Below are positions 1-8,198 of a stretch of 64,000 nt of DNA, in pieces. The notes below the pieces were generated by a model that worked only from the letters and a program-made list of their open reading frames with translations, was not told where the DNA came from and did not search any database. The position numbers were made by a program, and so were the translations under genes. This DNA comes from a bacterium (GTDB lineage Bacteria > Campylobacterota > Campylobacteria > Campylobacterales > Sulfurimonadaceae), in the NCBI GenBank assembly GCA_018822665.1, contig JAHJJX010000027.1, positions 124,001 to 188,000 of the forward strand. The letters are read 5' to 3'. Within the stretch, counting starts at the first letter, position 1; each line of letters begins with the position of its first letter.

Positions 1-384
1 ATGAAAATAATCACCCACTAAGGATGTTGACACTATCATCAAAATAGCAACCGTGATTCCAAATACAAATCTTGAAAATAAGAGCAGTTCTATTGTTTGC
101 AAATAGAGCCCTGCACTTCCTGTAATGGAAAAAAACAAGAGTGCAAAAATTGCAGCTTTCTTTTTTCCTGCTTTATGAATAAGATGCCCTAAAAACGGCG
201 CTAATATTGCAATTGCCAAAGAGGGAAGCGTAATCATCATTCGTGAGAAAAATTCTATATTGTCTATGTTTGTGAAATATTCTTTCAAATGAGGCAAGGT
301 TGTGACGATTGCAACATTGGACATCATTGTCGTCATTGCGATAAGAAGAAGCGTAAGAATGGTTAGTTTGCTGATTGCGTGCAT
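1..384 (-). CDS. MFS transporter, N-terminal part (runs off window start)
   Basis: Minus-strand reading from CAT at 382-384 gives MHAISKLTILTLLIAMTTMMSNVAIVTTLPHLKEYF...LAPFLGHLIHKAGKKKAAIFALFFFSITGSAG..., MFS-like TM1-TM4. Open to the window edge, so absent from the ORF track. Confidence 0.75.
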   Translation of the reverse strand, partial: MHAISKLTILTLLLIAMTTMMSNVAIVTTLPHLKEYFTNIDNIEFFSRMMITLPSLAIAILAPFLGHLIHKAGKKKAAIFALLFFSITGSAGLYLQTIELLLFSRFVFGITVAILMIVSTSLVGDYFH

Positions 385-518
385 TTATTTTACTTTCTGG
401 GTTTATCCGCCATTTTATCATAGACTTTCTTTCTTATGAAAGAAACATCCAAAATTAAATAAAGTCTAAGTAAGTAATAAATAGCTAGAATTCGTCATTA
501 AAAAATCAAGGACTGTTT

Positions 519-1070
519 TTGTTCAACCTCCCGAATATATTAGCTTCTTTACGCATACTTATAGCTCCACTTATGTTTTGGATTATTCTTAATCCGGAAT
601 TCTTTACAGACAACGGCTACCATGTCACTTGGAATTATTACTTTGCTTCGCTCTTTTTCGTGCTTGCTTCAGTTACTGATTTTTTTGATGGATACATAGC
701 AAGAGAATGGAATCAATCCACGATGCTTGGAGCCATACTTGACCCTTTAGCTGACAAAATGCTAACGCTGGCTGCATTTTTAGGTCTTATGATGATTGGC
801 GAGGCCTCTGCTTGGGCTATCTACATCATTATAGTTCGTGAACTTTTCATCACAGGCATACGAACACTCGGTGTAAGCGAAGGAATAAGCGTCAAAGCTT
901 CATGGGCAGGAAAAATAAAAACAGTGTCGCAAATGATAGCTATTGGATTTTTACTTATGCATTGGCCTTTTGGAAATGAGATGCTGTGGATTGCGACAGC
1001 CTTAACAGTGTATTCAGGGCTCGAATATTTATGGGGTTTTAAAGAAGCTTTATTGAAGGAAAGTAAATAA
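519..1070 (+). CDS. pgsA: CDP-diacylglycerol--glycerol-3-phosphate 3-phosphatidyltransferase
   Basis: CDP-alcohol phosphatidyltransferase motif DFFDGYIAREWNQSTMLGAILDPLADK; TTG start. Confidence 0.93.
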   Translation: MFNLPNILASLRILIAPLMFWIILNPEFFTDNGYHVTWNYYFASLFFVLASVTDFFDGYIAREWNQSTMLGAILDPLADKMLTLAAFLGLMMIGEASAWAIYIIIVRELFITGIRTLGVSEGISVKASWAGKIKTVSQMIAIGFLLMHWPFGNEMLWIATALTVYSGLEYLWGFKEALLKESK

Positions 1071-2122
1071 TGAGTTGGTTAGTATCTCTTTTAGTTTTAT
1101 CCGCACTTATATTTTTTCATGAGCTTGGGCATTACGCTGCGGCGAGACTTATGGGTGTTTATGTAGAAGTTTTCAGCATTGGCTTTGGAAAAAGACTCTT
1201 TACTTTTCGTGCGTGGAGTACGGAGTGGAGTATCTCTGCCATACCGCTTGGCGGATATGTAAGAATGAAAGGGCAAGATGACAGCGACCCCGGCAAAAAA
1301 AGTTTTGATGCGGATAGCTATAATGTAAAAACTCCTACACAAAAAATATTTATACTTCTAGCAGGTCCTGCAGCAAATTTTATTTTGGCATTTGTTCTCT
1401 ACTTTGTGATTGCTCTTGGAGGACCTAATATCCTCTCTCCGGTTATAGGTGATGTTGTAAAAGATTCGCCCGCCTTTATTGCAGGCTTAGAATCAAAAGA
1501 CACGATTCGTTCCATAAACGGAGTTGCGATTGCAACTTGGAAAGAGATGGCAGAGATTATCTCAGAAGCGGAAGGTTCTTTAAGCATTGAAATACAAAGG
1601 GGTGGTTTTATAGAGTTTAAAATACTTACTCCAAAGTTTACAGAGACTATCAACATGTACGGAGAAACCATACAAAGAAAAATGATAGGCATAGGCAGTG
1701 CAGGCGTTTCTCATAAATTGGAATTAACTCCTCTTGAGACATTATCGTATGCATCACAGCAGACTGTTTTTGCATCAACGCTCATCTTTACAGGCGTGAA
1801 AAAACTCCTCCTTGGCGAAGTGCCTGCCAAAGAGCTTGGAGGCGTTATAAGCATAGTTAAACTCACTTCCGATGCAACGGATGCCGGATGGATGAGCGTA
1901 CTCTTTTTTGCGGCTCTCATCTCCGTAAACCTAGGGGTTTTAAACCTTCTTCCAATCCCGGCACTTGATGGAGGGCACATTATGTTTAATCTTTATGAGC
2001 TCATCTCCAGAAGAATTCCGAGCGAAGCTGTGATTATCAAGCTTACAATTGCCGGATGGGTCGTGCTTTTTTCTCTTATGGGACTTGGTCTTTACAATGA
2101 CATTAACAGATTGATAGGATAA
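1070..2122 (+). CDS. rseP: RIP metalloprotease (site-2 protease) RseP family
   Basis: HELGHYAAAR zinc motif, PDZ region, NLLPIPALDGGH motif. Confidence 0.93.
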   Translation: MSWLVSLLVLSALIFFHELGHYAAARLMGVYVEVFSIGFGKRLFTFRAWSTEWSISAIPLGGYVRMKGQDDSDPGKKSFDADSYNVKTPTQKIFILLAGPAANFILAFVLYFVIALGGPNILSPVIGDVVKDSPAFIAGLESKDTIRSINGVAIATWKEMAEIISEAEGSLSIEIQRGGFIEFKILTPKFTETINMYGETIQRKMIGIGSAGVSHKLELTPLETLSYASQQTVFASTLIFTGVKKLLLGEVPAKELGGVISIVKLTSDATDAGWMSVLFFAALISVNLGVLNLLPIPALDGGHIMFNLYELISRRIPSEAVIIKLTIAGWVVLFSLMGLGLYNDINRLIG

Positions 2123-2127
2123 TTACA

Positions 2128-2802
2128 ATGACAGAAATTGAATATAAGATATACATCGATGATGTAATAAGAAGAGTTGAGACAGCAAGACTCAAAGTGA
2201 GCGACCATCATATAGTAAAAATTGTTGCAATCAGCAAATATTCCACTGCAAAGGAGATAGAAAAACTATATAAAATAGGACAAAGAGCGTATGGTGAAAA
2301 TAAAATTCAAGACCTCAAAGCTAAAAAACAAGAACTTGAAGAATATCCCTTAGAGTGGCATTTTGTAGGAAATCTGCAAAAAAACAAGATTAATAATTTT
2401 CTTGACATTCACCCTGCTCTTTTTCATTCCCTTGATTCTCTGGAATTAGCACAAGAACTTCAAAAAAAACTTGAAGCCAGAGGAATATCTTTAGATGCCC
2501 TGCTTCAAATCAACTCTGCAAAAGAGGAAAGTAAACACGGTGTTATGCCGGAGTCGGCATGTGGAATCTATGCGCAGATAACAAAAGAGTGCCCAAATAT
2601 CCATCTTAAAGGTGTAATGAGCATCGGTGCTCACAGTGAAGACAAAACGATTATTAAAAAAAGTTTTGATACGACCTATGAAATTTACAAGTCCCTCAAA
2701 GGGGCAACAATTTGTTCTATGGGTATGAGCGGAGATTTTGAGCTTGCTATTGAATGCGGGTCAAATATGGTTCGTCTTGGCTCGGTAATGTTTAACAAAT
2801 AA
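2128..2802 (+). CDS. YggS-family PLP-binding protein
   Basis: VAISKYSTAKEI, AYGENKIQDLKAK, EWHFVGNLQKNK, SMGMSGDFELAIECGSNMVRLGS. Confidence 0.93.
   Translation: MTEIEYKIYIDDVIRRVETARLKVSDHHIVKIVAISKYSTAKEIEKLYKIGQRAYGENKIQDLKAKKQELEEYPLEWHFVGNLQKNKINNFLDIHPALFHSLDSLELAQELQKKLEARGISLDALLQINSAKEESKHGVMPESACGIYAQITKECPNIHLKGVMSIGAHSEDKTIIKKSFDTTYEIYKSLKGATICSMGMSGDFELAIECGSNMVRLGSVMFNK
2556..2565 (-). repeat. TCCACATGCC motif copy 1 (in YggS-like gene, reads ACG)
   Basis: Exact 10-mer. Confidence 0.95.
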
Positions 2803-2820
2803 TTCCCTCGAAAGGGAATT
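2801..2820. terminator. Putative bidirectional terminator hairpin between convergent genes
   Basis: AATTCCCT-cgaa-AGGGAATT, 8-bp perfect stem. Confidence 0.55.
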
Positions 2821-2878
2821 GAAGTTACTGTATTACTTTTCTTGCGTTAATGCCTTGAATATAATTATCTCAGAAAAA

Positions 2879-3535
2879 TTATTTAAAGCGTACAGAATTA
2901 CACACACTGCTGTCTATACGTGCTAACTGATACTCTATCATTTTATTAAAAGGGTTTAAAAACATATCTAAATCATTTTGCTCAATATTTTCCACATGCC
3001 AAGCATTTAAAAGCGCAATAACTTCTAAAGTTGATTCTATGGTAGATAAACAATATTCTGCCGGTTGTTCTTTTATCTTAAACTGAGACAGTTTTGTACT
3101 CTCAAAGCTGAGATGTTTCAATGAATGCAAATTTTTACTTTCTCTTAAGATTTTAACAGAGCATGCCCAAGTGGAGTCTATAATAAAAATTGCTCTGTTT
3201 TTCTTGGCATGTGTAAATGTGTCAAAAGTTGCGCTGCTTAAATTAACTGCATTTTTAGATGGATAAAGTACAAAACTTTCATATTCTGAAATAATCTCAT
3301 TTATCTGCTTATGATGCGTAAAGTCTATACCCACAAAAAGTTCTGAATTTTCAAGCGCCAAGTTTGTTAGATGTCCGGTGCCGTTTTTCACTTTTTTAAA
3401 CTCTTTTGGATGCATCAGTATGACAAATTTTGTATTTGTTTTGATGGTATGCACATATTCGCACATGCAGGAACTTTTAGGTCTATAACAGGTGTAACAC
3501 TTTTTTCTGTCGCAATAAAGTGTTTTCATAGACAA
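2879..3535 (-). CDS. DTW domain-containing protein (TapT-like tRNA-uridine aminocarboxypropyltransferase family)
   Basis: CYRPKSSCMCEYV ... ILMHPKEFKKVKNGTGHLTNLAL ... LYPS ... IIDSTWACSVKIL. Confidence 0.88.
   Translation of the reverse strand: MSMKTLYCDRKKCYTCYRPKSSCMCEYVHTIKTNTKFVILMHPKEFKKVKNGTGHLTNLALENSELFVGIDFTHHKQINEIISEYESFVLYPSKNAVNLSSATFDTFTHAKKNRAIFIIDSTWACSVKILRESKNLHSLKHLSFESTKLSQFKIKEQPAEYCLSTIESTLEVIALLNAWHVENIEQNDLDMFLNPFNKMIEYQLARIDSSVCNSVRFK
2991..3000 (+). repeat. TCCACATGCC motif copy 2 (in DTW gene, reads WHVE)
   Basis: Exact 10-mer. Confidence 0.95.
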
Positions 3536-3592
3536 ACCTGCTTATTAAATTATGCAAATTATACTAAAATTACAAAAAAAACAAGGACACCC

Positions 3593-4828
3593 TTGATAAA
3601 TAGATATGATCTTATAGTTGTCGGTTCAGGCGCTGCTGGAATGATGTCCGCCATAGTGAGTGCAAGAAAAGGTAACAAAGTTCTTCTTTTGGAAAAGCTC
3701 CCCCGCATTGCTTCAAAACTCAAAGCTACCGGCGGCGGTCGCTGCAACCTCAGCAATACACTCTCAAACGAAGACTTTATGGCTCGTTTCGGGCGTGATG
3801 GAAGGTTTATGCAAGACGCACTTCAAGTCCTTAATTACAAAGCCTTGACACAATTTTTCAAAGAGATTGGTGTTGAAACACATGCTCCCGACGGGTATAG
3901 AATTTTTCCAACCTCCCACAGCTCCGCCACTATCATAGAAGCTCTTGAAAAAGAGATAAACAAAATCGGTGTTACGCTTATCTGTTCACAAAAAGTTGAG
4001 CACATCTTAGAGGAAAACGGACAAGTTACAGGGGTAAAAACAAGCGATGCAGCATATCACGCACCTCATGTCGTCGTAGCAACAGGAGGTCTTGGCTACC
4101 CGACTTTAGGGGCGGAGGGGGATGGTTATCATCTAGCCGCCGAACTTGGACATAAAATTACCCAGCTGCATCCTGCCATGATGCCTTTAAAAACAAAAGA
4201 AGAGTGGGTGAAAAACTGCCGTGCCGACACTCTGGCAAAAGTGGAACTTCGCGTAGATTTGCCAAAACACAAAAAACTTCGTGCCACAGGTGATTTAATC
4301 TTTACAAACAACGGTATTCGGGGTCCTGTTATACTAGATTTTGCAAGAGAAGTGACTCCGCTTCTAAAAAAATATGGGGAGGTGCCTTTACTTTTAAACC
4401 TTACAAAAGGGATGAATGAGGATGAAATTTTCAAGCATTTGAAAAATGAAGCTTTTAAGAATCCACATGCCAAAACAATTGAGCATATTGCCACTCTGCT
4501 TCCACATGCCATTTCACAAGAGTTATGCTTGTTGGCCGGCATCTCTCCTGATGAAGATTATGGAAAAATTGCAGGTGCTTCTCGAGATAAACTTGTTAAA
4601 CTTTTAGCATGGACACCGCTTAGAGTTATTGGGCACGACGGTTTTAAAATGGCAATGATAACCCGCGGCGGAATCGATTTAAAAGAGATAAATCCTAAAA
4701 CGATGCAAAGTAAAATTGTAAATGGTTTGTATTTTTGCGGCGAGGTTATGAATCTTGATGGTCCGTGCGGAGGCTATAATCTTCAATGGTCTTTTGCAAG
4801 CGGGGCTTTGGCCGGAGAGCTTCACTGA
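3593..4828 (+). CDS. HI0933/BaiN-like flavoprotein, NAD(P)/FAD-dependent oxidoreductase
   Basis: YDLIVVGSGAAGMMSAIVSARKG, GGGRCNLSNT, FCGEVMNLDGPCGGYNLQWSFASG. TTG start at 3593 preferred over the track's 3371. Confidence 0.9.
   Translation: MINRYDLIVVGSGAAGMMSAIVSARKGNKVLLLEKLPRIASKLKATGGGRCNLSNTLSNEDFMARFGRDGRFMQDALQVLNYKALTQFFKEIGVETHAPDGYRIFPTSHSSATIIEALEKEINKIGVTLICSQKVEHILEENGQVTGVKTSDAAYHAPHVVVATGGLGYPTLGAEGDGYHLAAELGHKITQLHPAMMPLKTKEEWVKNCRADTLAKVELRVDLPKHKKLRATGDLIFTNNGIRGPVILDFAREVTPLLKKYGEVPLLLNLTKGMNEDEIFKHLKNEAFKNPHAKTIEHIATLLPHAISQELCLLAGISPDEDYGKIAGASRDKLVKLLAWTPLRVIGHDGFKMAMITRGGIDLKEINPKTMQSKIVNGLYFCGEVMNLDGPCGGYNLQWSFASGALAGELH
4462..4471 (+). repeat. TCCACATGCC motif copy 3 (flavoprotein, reads PHA)
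   Basis: Exact 10-mer. Confidence 0.95.
4501..4510 (+). repeat. TCCACATGCC motif copy 4 (flavoprotein, reads PHA)
   Basis: Exact 10-mer. Confidence 0.95.
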
Positions 4829-5372
4829 AATAACGGATAGAAGCAAAACCATACACTCCCACTTCTTCCACCGCTTCCACATGCCAAGGCTCCACAATGC
4901 CCCCAAGGGCAAATACTTTTATATTGCACTTTGCTAAAAGAGCCTTCAAGTCTTCTATTCCTTTTGGTTTTCCCTTGTTTGGAGAAACAAAAATCGGACT
5001 GTATGCAACAGCATCTGCTCCGAGTTTTTGGGCTTTTAAAACTTCTTCATGCGTGTGTGTACTGATGATAACTTCAAGCCCCGCTCTCTTGGCATGTGGA
5101 ATTTCATCCAACTGAGTTGAAGTGAGATGAACACCGCTTGCCTTTAAACGAAGCGCTAGTTCCACATGCCGATGCAGAAAACTTTTCATCCCTTCAAACC
5201 CACTGCAAATCTCCACAAAAAGTGAAGCCTGCTTCTCATAGTCCGGATTTGTTTTATCTCGATATAGAGCGAAATCCGGCATGTGGACTTTCAGCGATTC
5301 ACGTAGTTTTTGGTTAAACGTATCCAAATCCTGCGTATACAAATCACTTGAAGTTATCAGATATTTTTTCAC
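4746..5372 (-). CDS. Thiamine phosphate synthase / TenI-like protein
   Basis: GVHLTSTQLDEIPHAKRAGLEVIISTHTHEEVLKAQKLGADAVAYSPIF...FALGGI. Convergent 83-bp overlap with the upstream gene. Confidence 0.85.
   Translation of the reverse strand: MKKYLITSSDLYTQDLDTFNQKLRESLKVHMPDFALYRDKTNPDYEKQASLFVEICSGFEGMKSFLHRHVELALRLKASGVHLTSTQLDEIPHAKRAGLEVIISTHTHEEVLKAQKLGADAVAYSPIFVSPNKGKPKGIEDLKALLAKCNIKVFALGGIVEPWHVEAVEEVGVYGFASIRYFSEALRPKPRLQKTIEDYSLRTDHQDS
4876..4885 (+). repeat. TCCACATGCC motif copy 5 (ThiE-like, reads WHVE)
   Basis: Exact 10-mer. Confidence 0.95.
5091..5100 (-). repeat. TCCACATGCC motif copy 6 (ThiE-like, reads PHA)
   Basis: Exact 10-mer. Confidence 0.95.
5161..5170 (+). repeat. 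TCCACATGCC motif copy 7 (ThiE-like, reads RHVE)
   Basis: Exact 10-mer. Confidence 0.95.
5278..5287 (-). repeat. TCCACATGCC motif copy 8 (ThiE-like, reads VHMP)
   Basis: Exact 10-mer. Confidence 0.95.
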
Positions 5373-5801
5373 TTATTTTCTTAATAATGGATTTTCAAAA
5401 TCGATATGTTTTATATTCACATTTTCTTTATAGCGAACGGCCATAGCATTTACATGGTATTGCAATCTTTCCAGCAGGTAGAGTTCACTTTTGGTGTATT
5501 TTAATTTTGACTCTAAAATGTAGTTTTGCAAAAATTCTAGTTTTTGAAGTTCATCATCAAAAGATATTCCCTCTATAAGGGCTTTTACCTCATCATATTC
5601 AGTTCCGCATGCAGATAAAAAATCATAAGATAAATCCATAGTTTTTAAATTTGCAAGAGCCTTAGAAAATTTAAAATGGTTGTAAAGCATACAGCCTATA
5701 AAATATTCTATATCGGAACTCTCAAATTCCGAATACTGATTTTCTTCATTTTCAAAATGTTTATGCCAAATCGCTAAAGCTTGTTCTAAGTCATTATTCA
5801 T
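5373..5801 (-). CDS. Conserved hypothetical protein (142 aa)
   Basis: Complete ORF directly upstream of the ThiE-like gene on the same strand. Confidence 0.75.
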   Translation of the reverse strand: MNNDLEQALAIWHKHFENEENQYSEFESSDIEYFIGCMLYNHFKFSKALANLKTMDLSYDFLSACGTEYDEVKALIEGISFDDELQKLEFLQNYILESKLKYTKSELYLLERLQYHVNAMAVRYKENVNIKHIDFENPLLRK

Positions 5802-5925
5802 TATTTACTCTATTATTAAATTAACTGTAATTATACATAAAGGGGTTAAAAATTTCCATTTTCATAAGTATTAATTTATATCTATTGGGCTACCATAATA
5901 AAAATTTGAGAGGGGAGAGGTACGA

Positions 5926-8082
5926 GTGCCGAGAGACAACTGCCAAAGACTAGATACTGTGCATATAGATGAAGTTCCTATTTCTCCTGATGAATATAAC
6001 AATATTTTAAAAATGCAACATGCGGTGCTGGAGATGATGGCATTGCAGAATACAACAAAAGATATTCTCGCTCGTTTGTGCACTCTTGCCGAGTCACTTC
6101 TTCCAAATTCTGTTGCTTCTATTATGCTTCTGGATAATAAAACGGGGCTAATGAGCATAATATCTGCTCCATCGGTACCAAAGCTTGGACATGATGCACT
6201 CTCACATTTAAAACCGGGACCCGGTGGCGGTTCCTGCGGGAATGCCGTATATAAAAATGAGCCACAATTTATACAAGATGCTTTTCAAGATAATAGATGG
6301 TCGGACCTTCGTCAAATCGCCTATGATTTTAACTTGTGTTCATGCTGGTCCATGCCGGTGAGAAATAAAGAAAAAAAAGCTATCGGCACTTTTGCCTTGT
6401 CTTCATTTGAACACCGTTCACCGGCTCTTTTTCACAAAAAGCTTCTTGAAAATGCGGCTTCACTCGTCAATATTGTTCTTAAAAATGAAGAAAACGAAAA
6501 AAGGATTCAACTCTTTTCTTCTGCTATGCAAAATGCTTCCGAGGGCATGATTATCACCGATGCAAACAATAAAATAATTGAAGTAAATCAAGCTTTTTTA
6601 AAAATTTACGGTTATCAGGAAAAAGATTTACTCAATCAAAATCCAAAAATTTTTTCTTCTGGTCTCTACGGTACAGATTTTTATACACGGATGTGGCAGT
6701 CGATTAGTCATGATTTTAAGTGGAGCGGAGAGATTGTCAATAAACACGCAGATGGAAGTGAAATCATACAATGGCTGAGCATCAGTGCTTTATATAATGA
6801 AGATAATAGTTCCAACAATTATCTGGCAATTTTTAGTGATTTGACAGAACTCAAAAATACGCAGCAACAGATTAAATTTATGGCTTACCACGACTCTCTT
6901 ACGGGACTTCACAATAAATCCTATTTGGAAAAGCTGTTCTCTTTAAAGAAGACATATACGCTTATTTTACTCAATGTTAATAACTTTAGCTACATCAATA
7001 CGGCCTATGGTTATGAAATTGGTGATAAACTCTTAATTTTGCTGGCTAATATACTGAAAAATAATTTTAATATAGATAACACGTGCAGGATTAATTCGGA
7101 TGAATTTGCACTCTTGTACGGCAAAAAAATTTCCATCAAAGAAGAAGTTGCAAAAATTCAAAGTTATTTTTATACCCATGAAGTTCAAGTTGACAATATA
7201 ACTTTAAATATCTCCTTTAGTTACGGCGGGGCTTGCGGAAATAAAAATCTGCTCAGAAACAGTGCCCTCGCTTTAAAGCAAGCCAAAGAAAATGGAAAAA
7301 ACAACTTATATATTTTTAACCAAGATCACGACAACATTGACCATTTGCAAAGAGAATTATTTATAGAATCCAATAATCTGCTACATAATGCACTGAGTGA
7401 AAATAAACTGATTCCCTATTTTCAGGGAATCATGAATAATAAAACAAAAAAGATACTAAAGTTTGAAGTTTTAGCAAGAATTGAGAAAGATGGAGAAATT
7501 ATTTCCCCTAACAAATTTATAGAGCCGGCCCGTTTATCAGGACTTTTGCCTGAAATAACAAAAGTCATGATTGACAAAAGTTTTAAAATAATGCAAATGA
7601 ACACATTTATATTTTCAATAAACATAACCGAAGATGATTTGAGCAGAAATTATCTGGTAGATTATTTAAAGCAAAAATCTTTAGAGTACAACATCAATCC
7701 CAATCGCGTAATTTTAGAAATTTTAGAAGGGGTAAGTGCTACGGGGAAGAAAAATCATACGCGTCAACTCAATACACTCAAAGAGAAAGGATATGCATTA
7801 GCAATCGATGACTTTGGTTCAGAATATTCCAATTTTGAAAGAATTCTCAATTTGGACATTAATTTTTTAAAAATTGATTCCAAATATATCAAAGATATTG
7901 ACACAAATCCTAAAAGTTATGAGATTGCACAAGCCATAGTATTTTTTGCAAAAAATGCAAAAATTCCTTGCATTGCAGAATTTGTACACAATAAATCTGT
8001 TCAAAAAATTGTAAAAAAACTAAAAATAGACTTTTCGCAAGGCTACTATTTTTCGGAACCAAATCCACTTCCAATAGCCTGA
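5926..8082 (+). CDS. GAF-PAS-GGDEF-EAL domain protein (degenerate GGDEF)
   Basis: GAF region, PAS (GMIITDANNKIIEVNQAF), GGDEF-like AYHDSLTGLHNKSYLEKLF ... RINSDEFALLYG, EAL-like FEVLARI ... AIDDFGSEYSNFERI. Confidence 0.9.
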   Translation: MPRDNCQRLDTVHIDEVPISPDEYNNILKMQHAVLEMMALQNTTKDILARLCTLAESLLPNSVASIMLLDNKTGLMSIISAPSVPKLGHDALSHLKPGPGGGSCGNAVYKNEPQFIQDAFQDNRWSDLRQIAYDFNLCSCWSMPVRNKEKKAIGTFALSSFEHRSPALFHKKLLENAASLVNIVLKNEENEKRIQLFSSAMQNASEGMIITDANNKIIEVNQAFLKIYGYQEKDLLNQNPKIFSSGLYGTDFYTRMWQSISHDFKWSGEIVNKHADGSEIIQWLSISALYNEDNSSNNYLAIFSDLTELKNTQQQIKFMAYHDSLTGLHNKSYLEKLFSLKKTYTLILLNVNNFSYINTAYGYEIGDKLLILLANILKNNFNIDNTCRINSDEFALLYGKKISIKEEVAKIQSYFYTHEVQVDNITLNISFSYGGACGNKNLLRNSALALKQAKENGKNNLYIFNQDHDNIDHLQRELFIESNNLLHNALSENKLIPYFQGIMNNKTKKILKFEVLARIEKDGEIISPNKFIEPARLSGLLPEITKVMIDKSFKIMQMNTFIFSINITEDDLSRNYLVDYLKQKSLEYNINPNRVILEILEGVSATGKKNHTRQLNTLKEKGYALAIDDFGSEYSNFERILNLDINFLKIDSKYIKDIDTNPKSYEIAQAIVFFAKNAKIPCIAEFVHNKSVQKIVKKLKIDFSQGYYFSEPNPLPIA

Positions 8083-8198
8083 GAGACACTCTTTCTCACC
8101 CTATTTTAAGCTGTTTTGTGACAAAGAAGTGACACTTTTTGTTATAGCCATTTAATCCATCTTTGTATAAACTACACAAAAGATTTAAGGATGCAGAG

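Noticed and set aside
3371-3592. N-terminal extension of the flavoprotein ORF in the track
   Set aside because: Overlaps the divergent DTW gene and precedes the canonical Rossmann start (RYDLIVVGSGAAG). The TTG at 3593 fits better.
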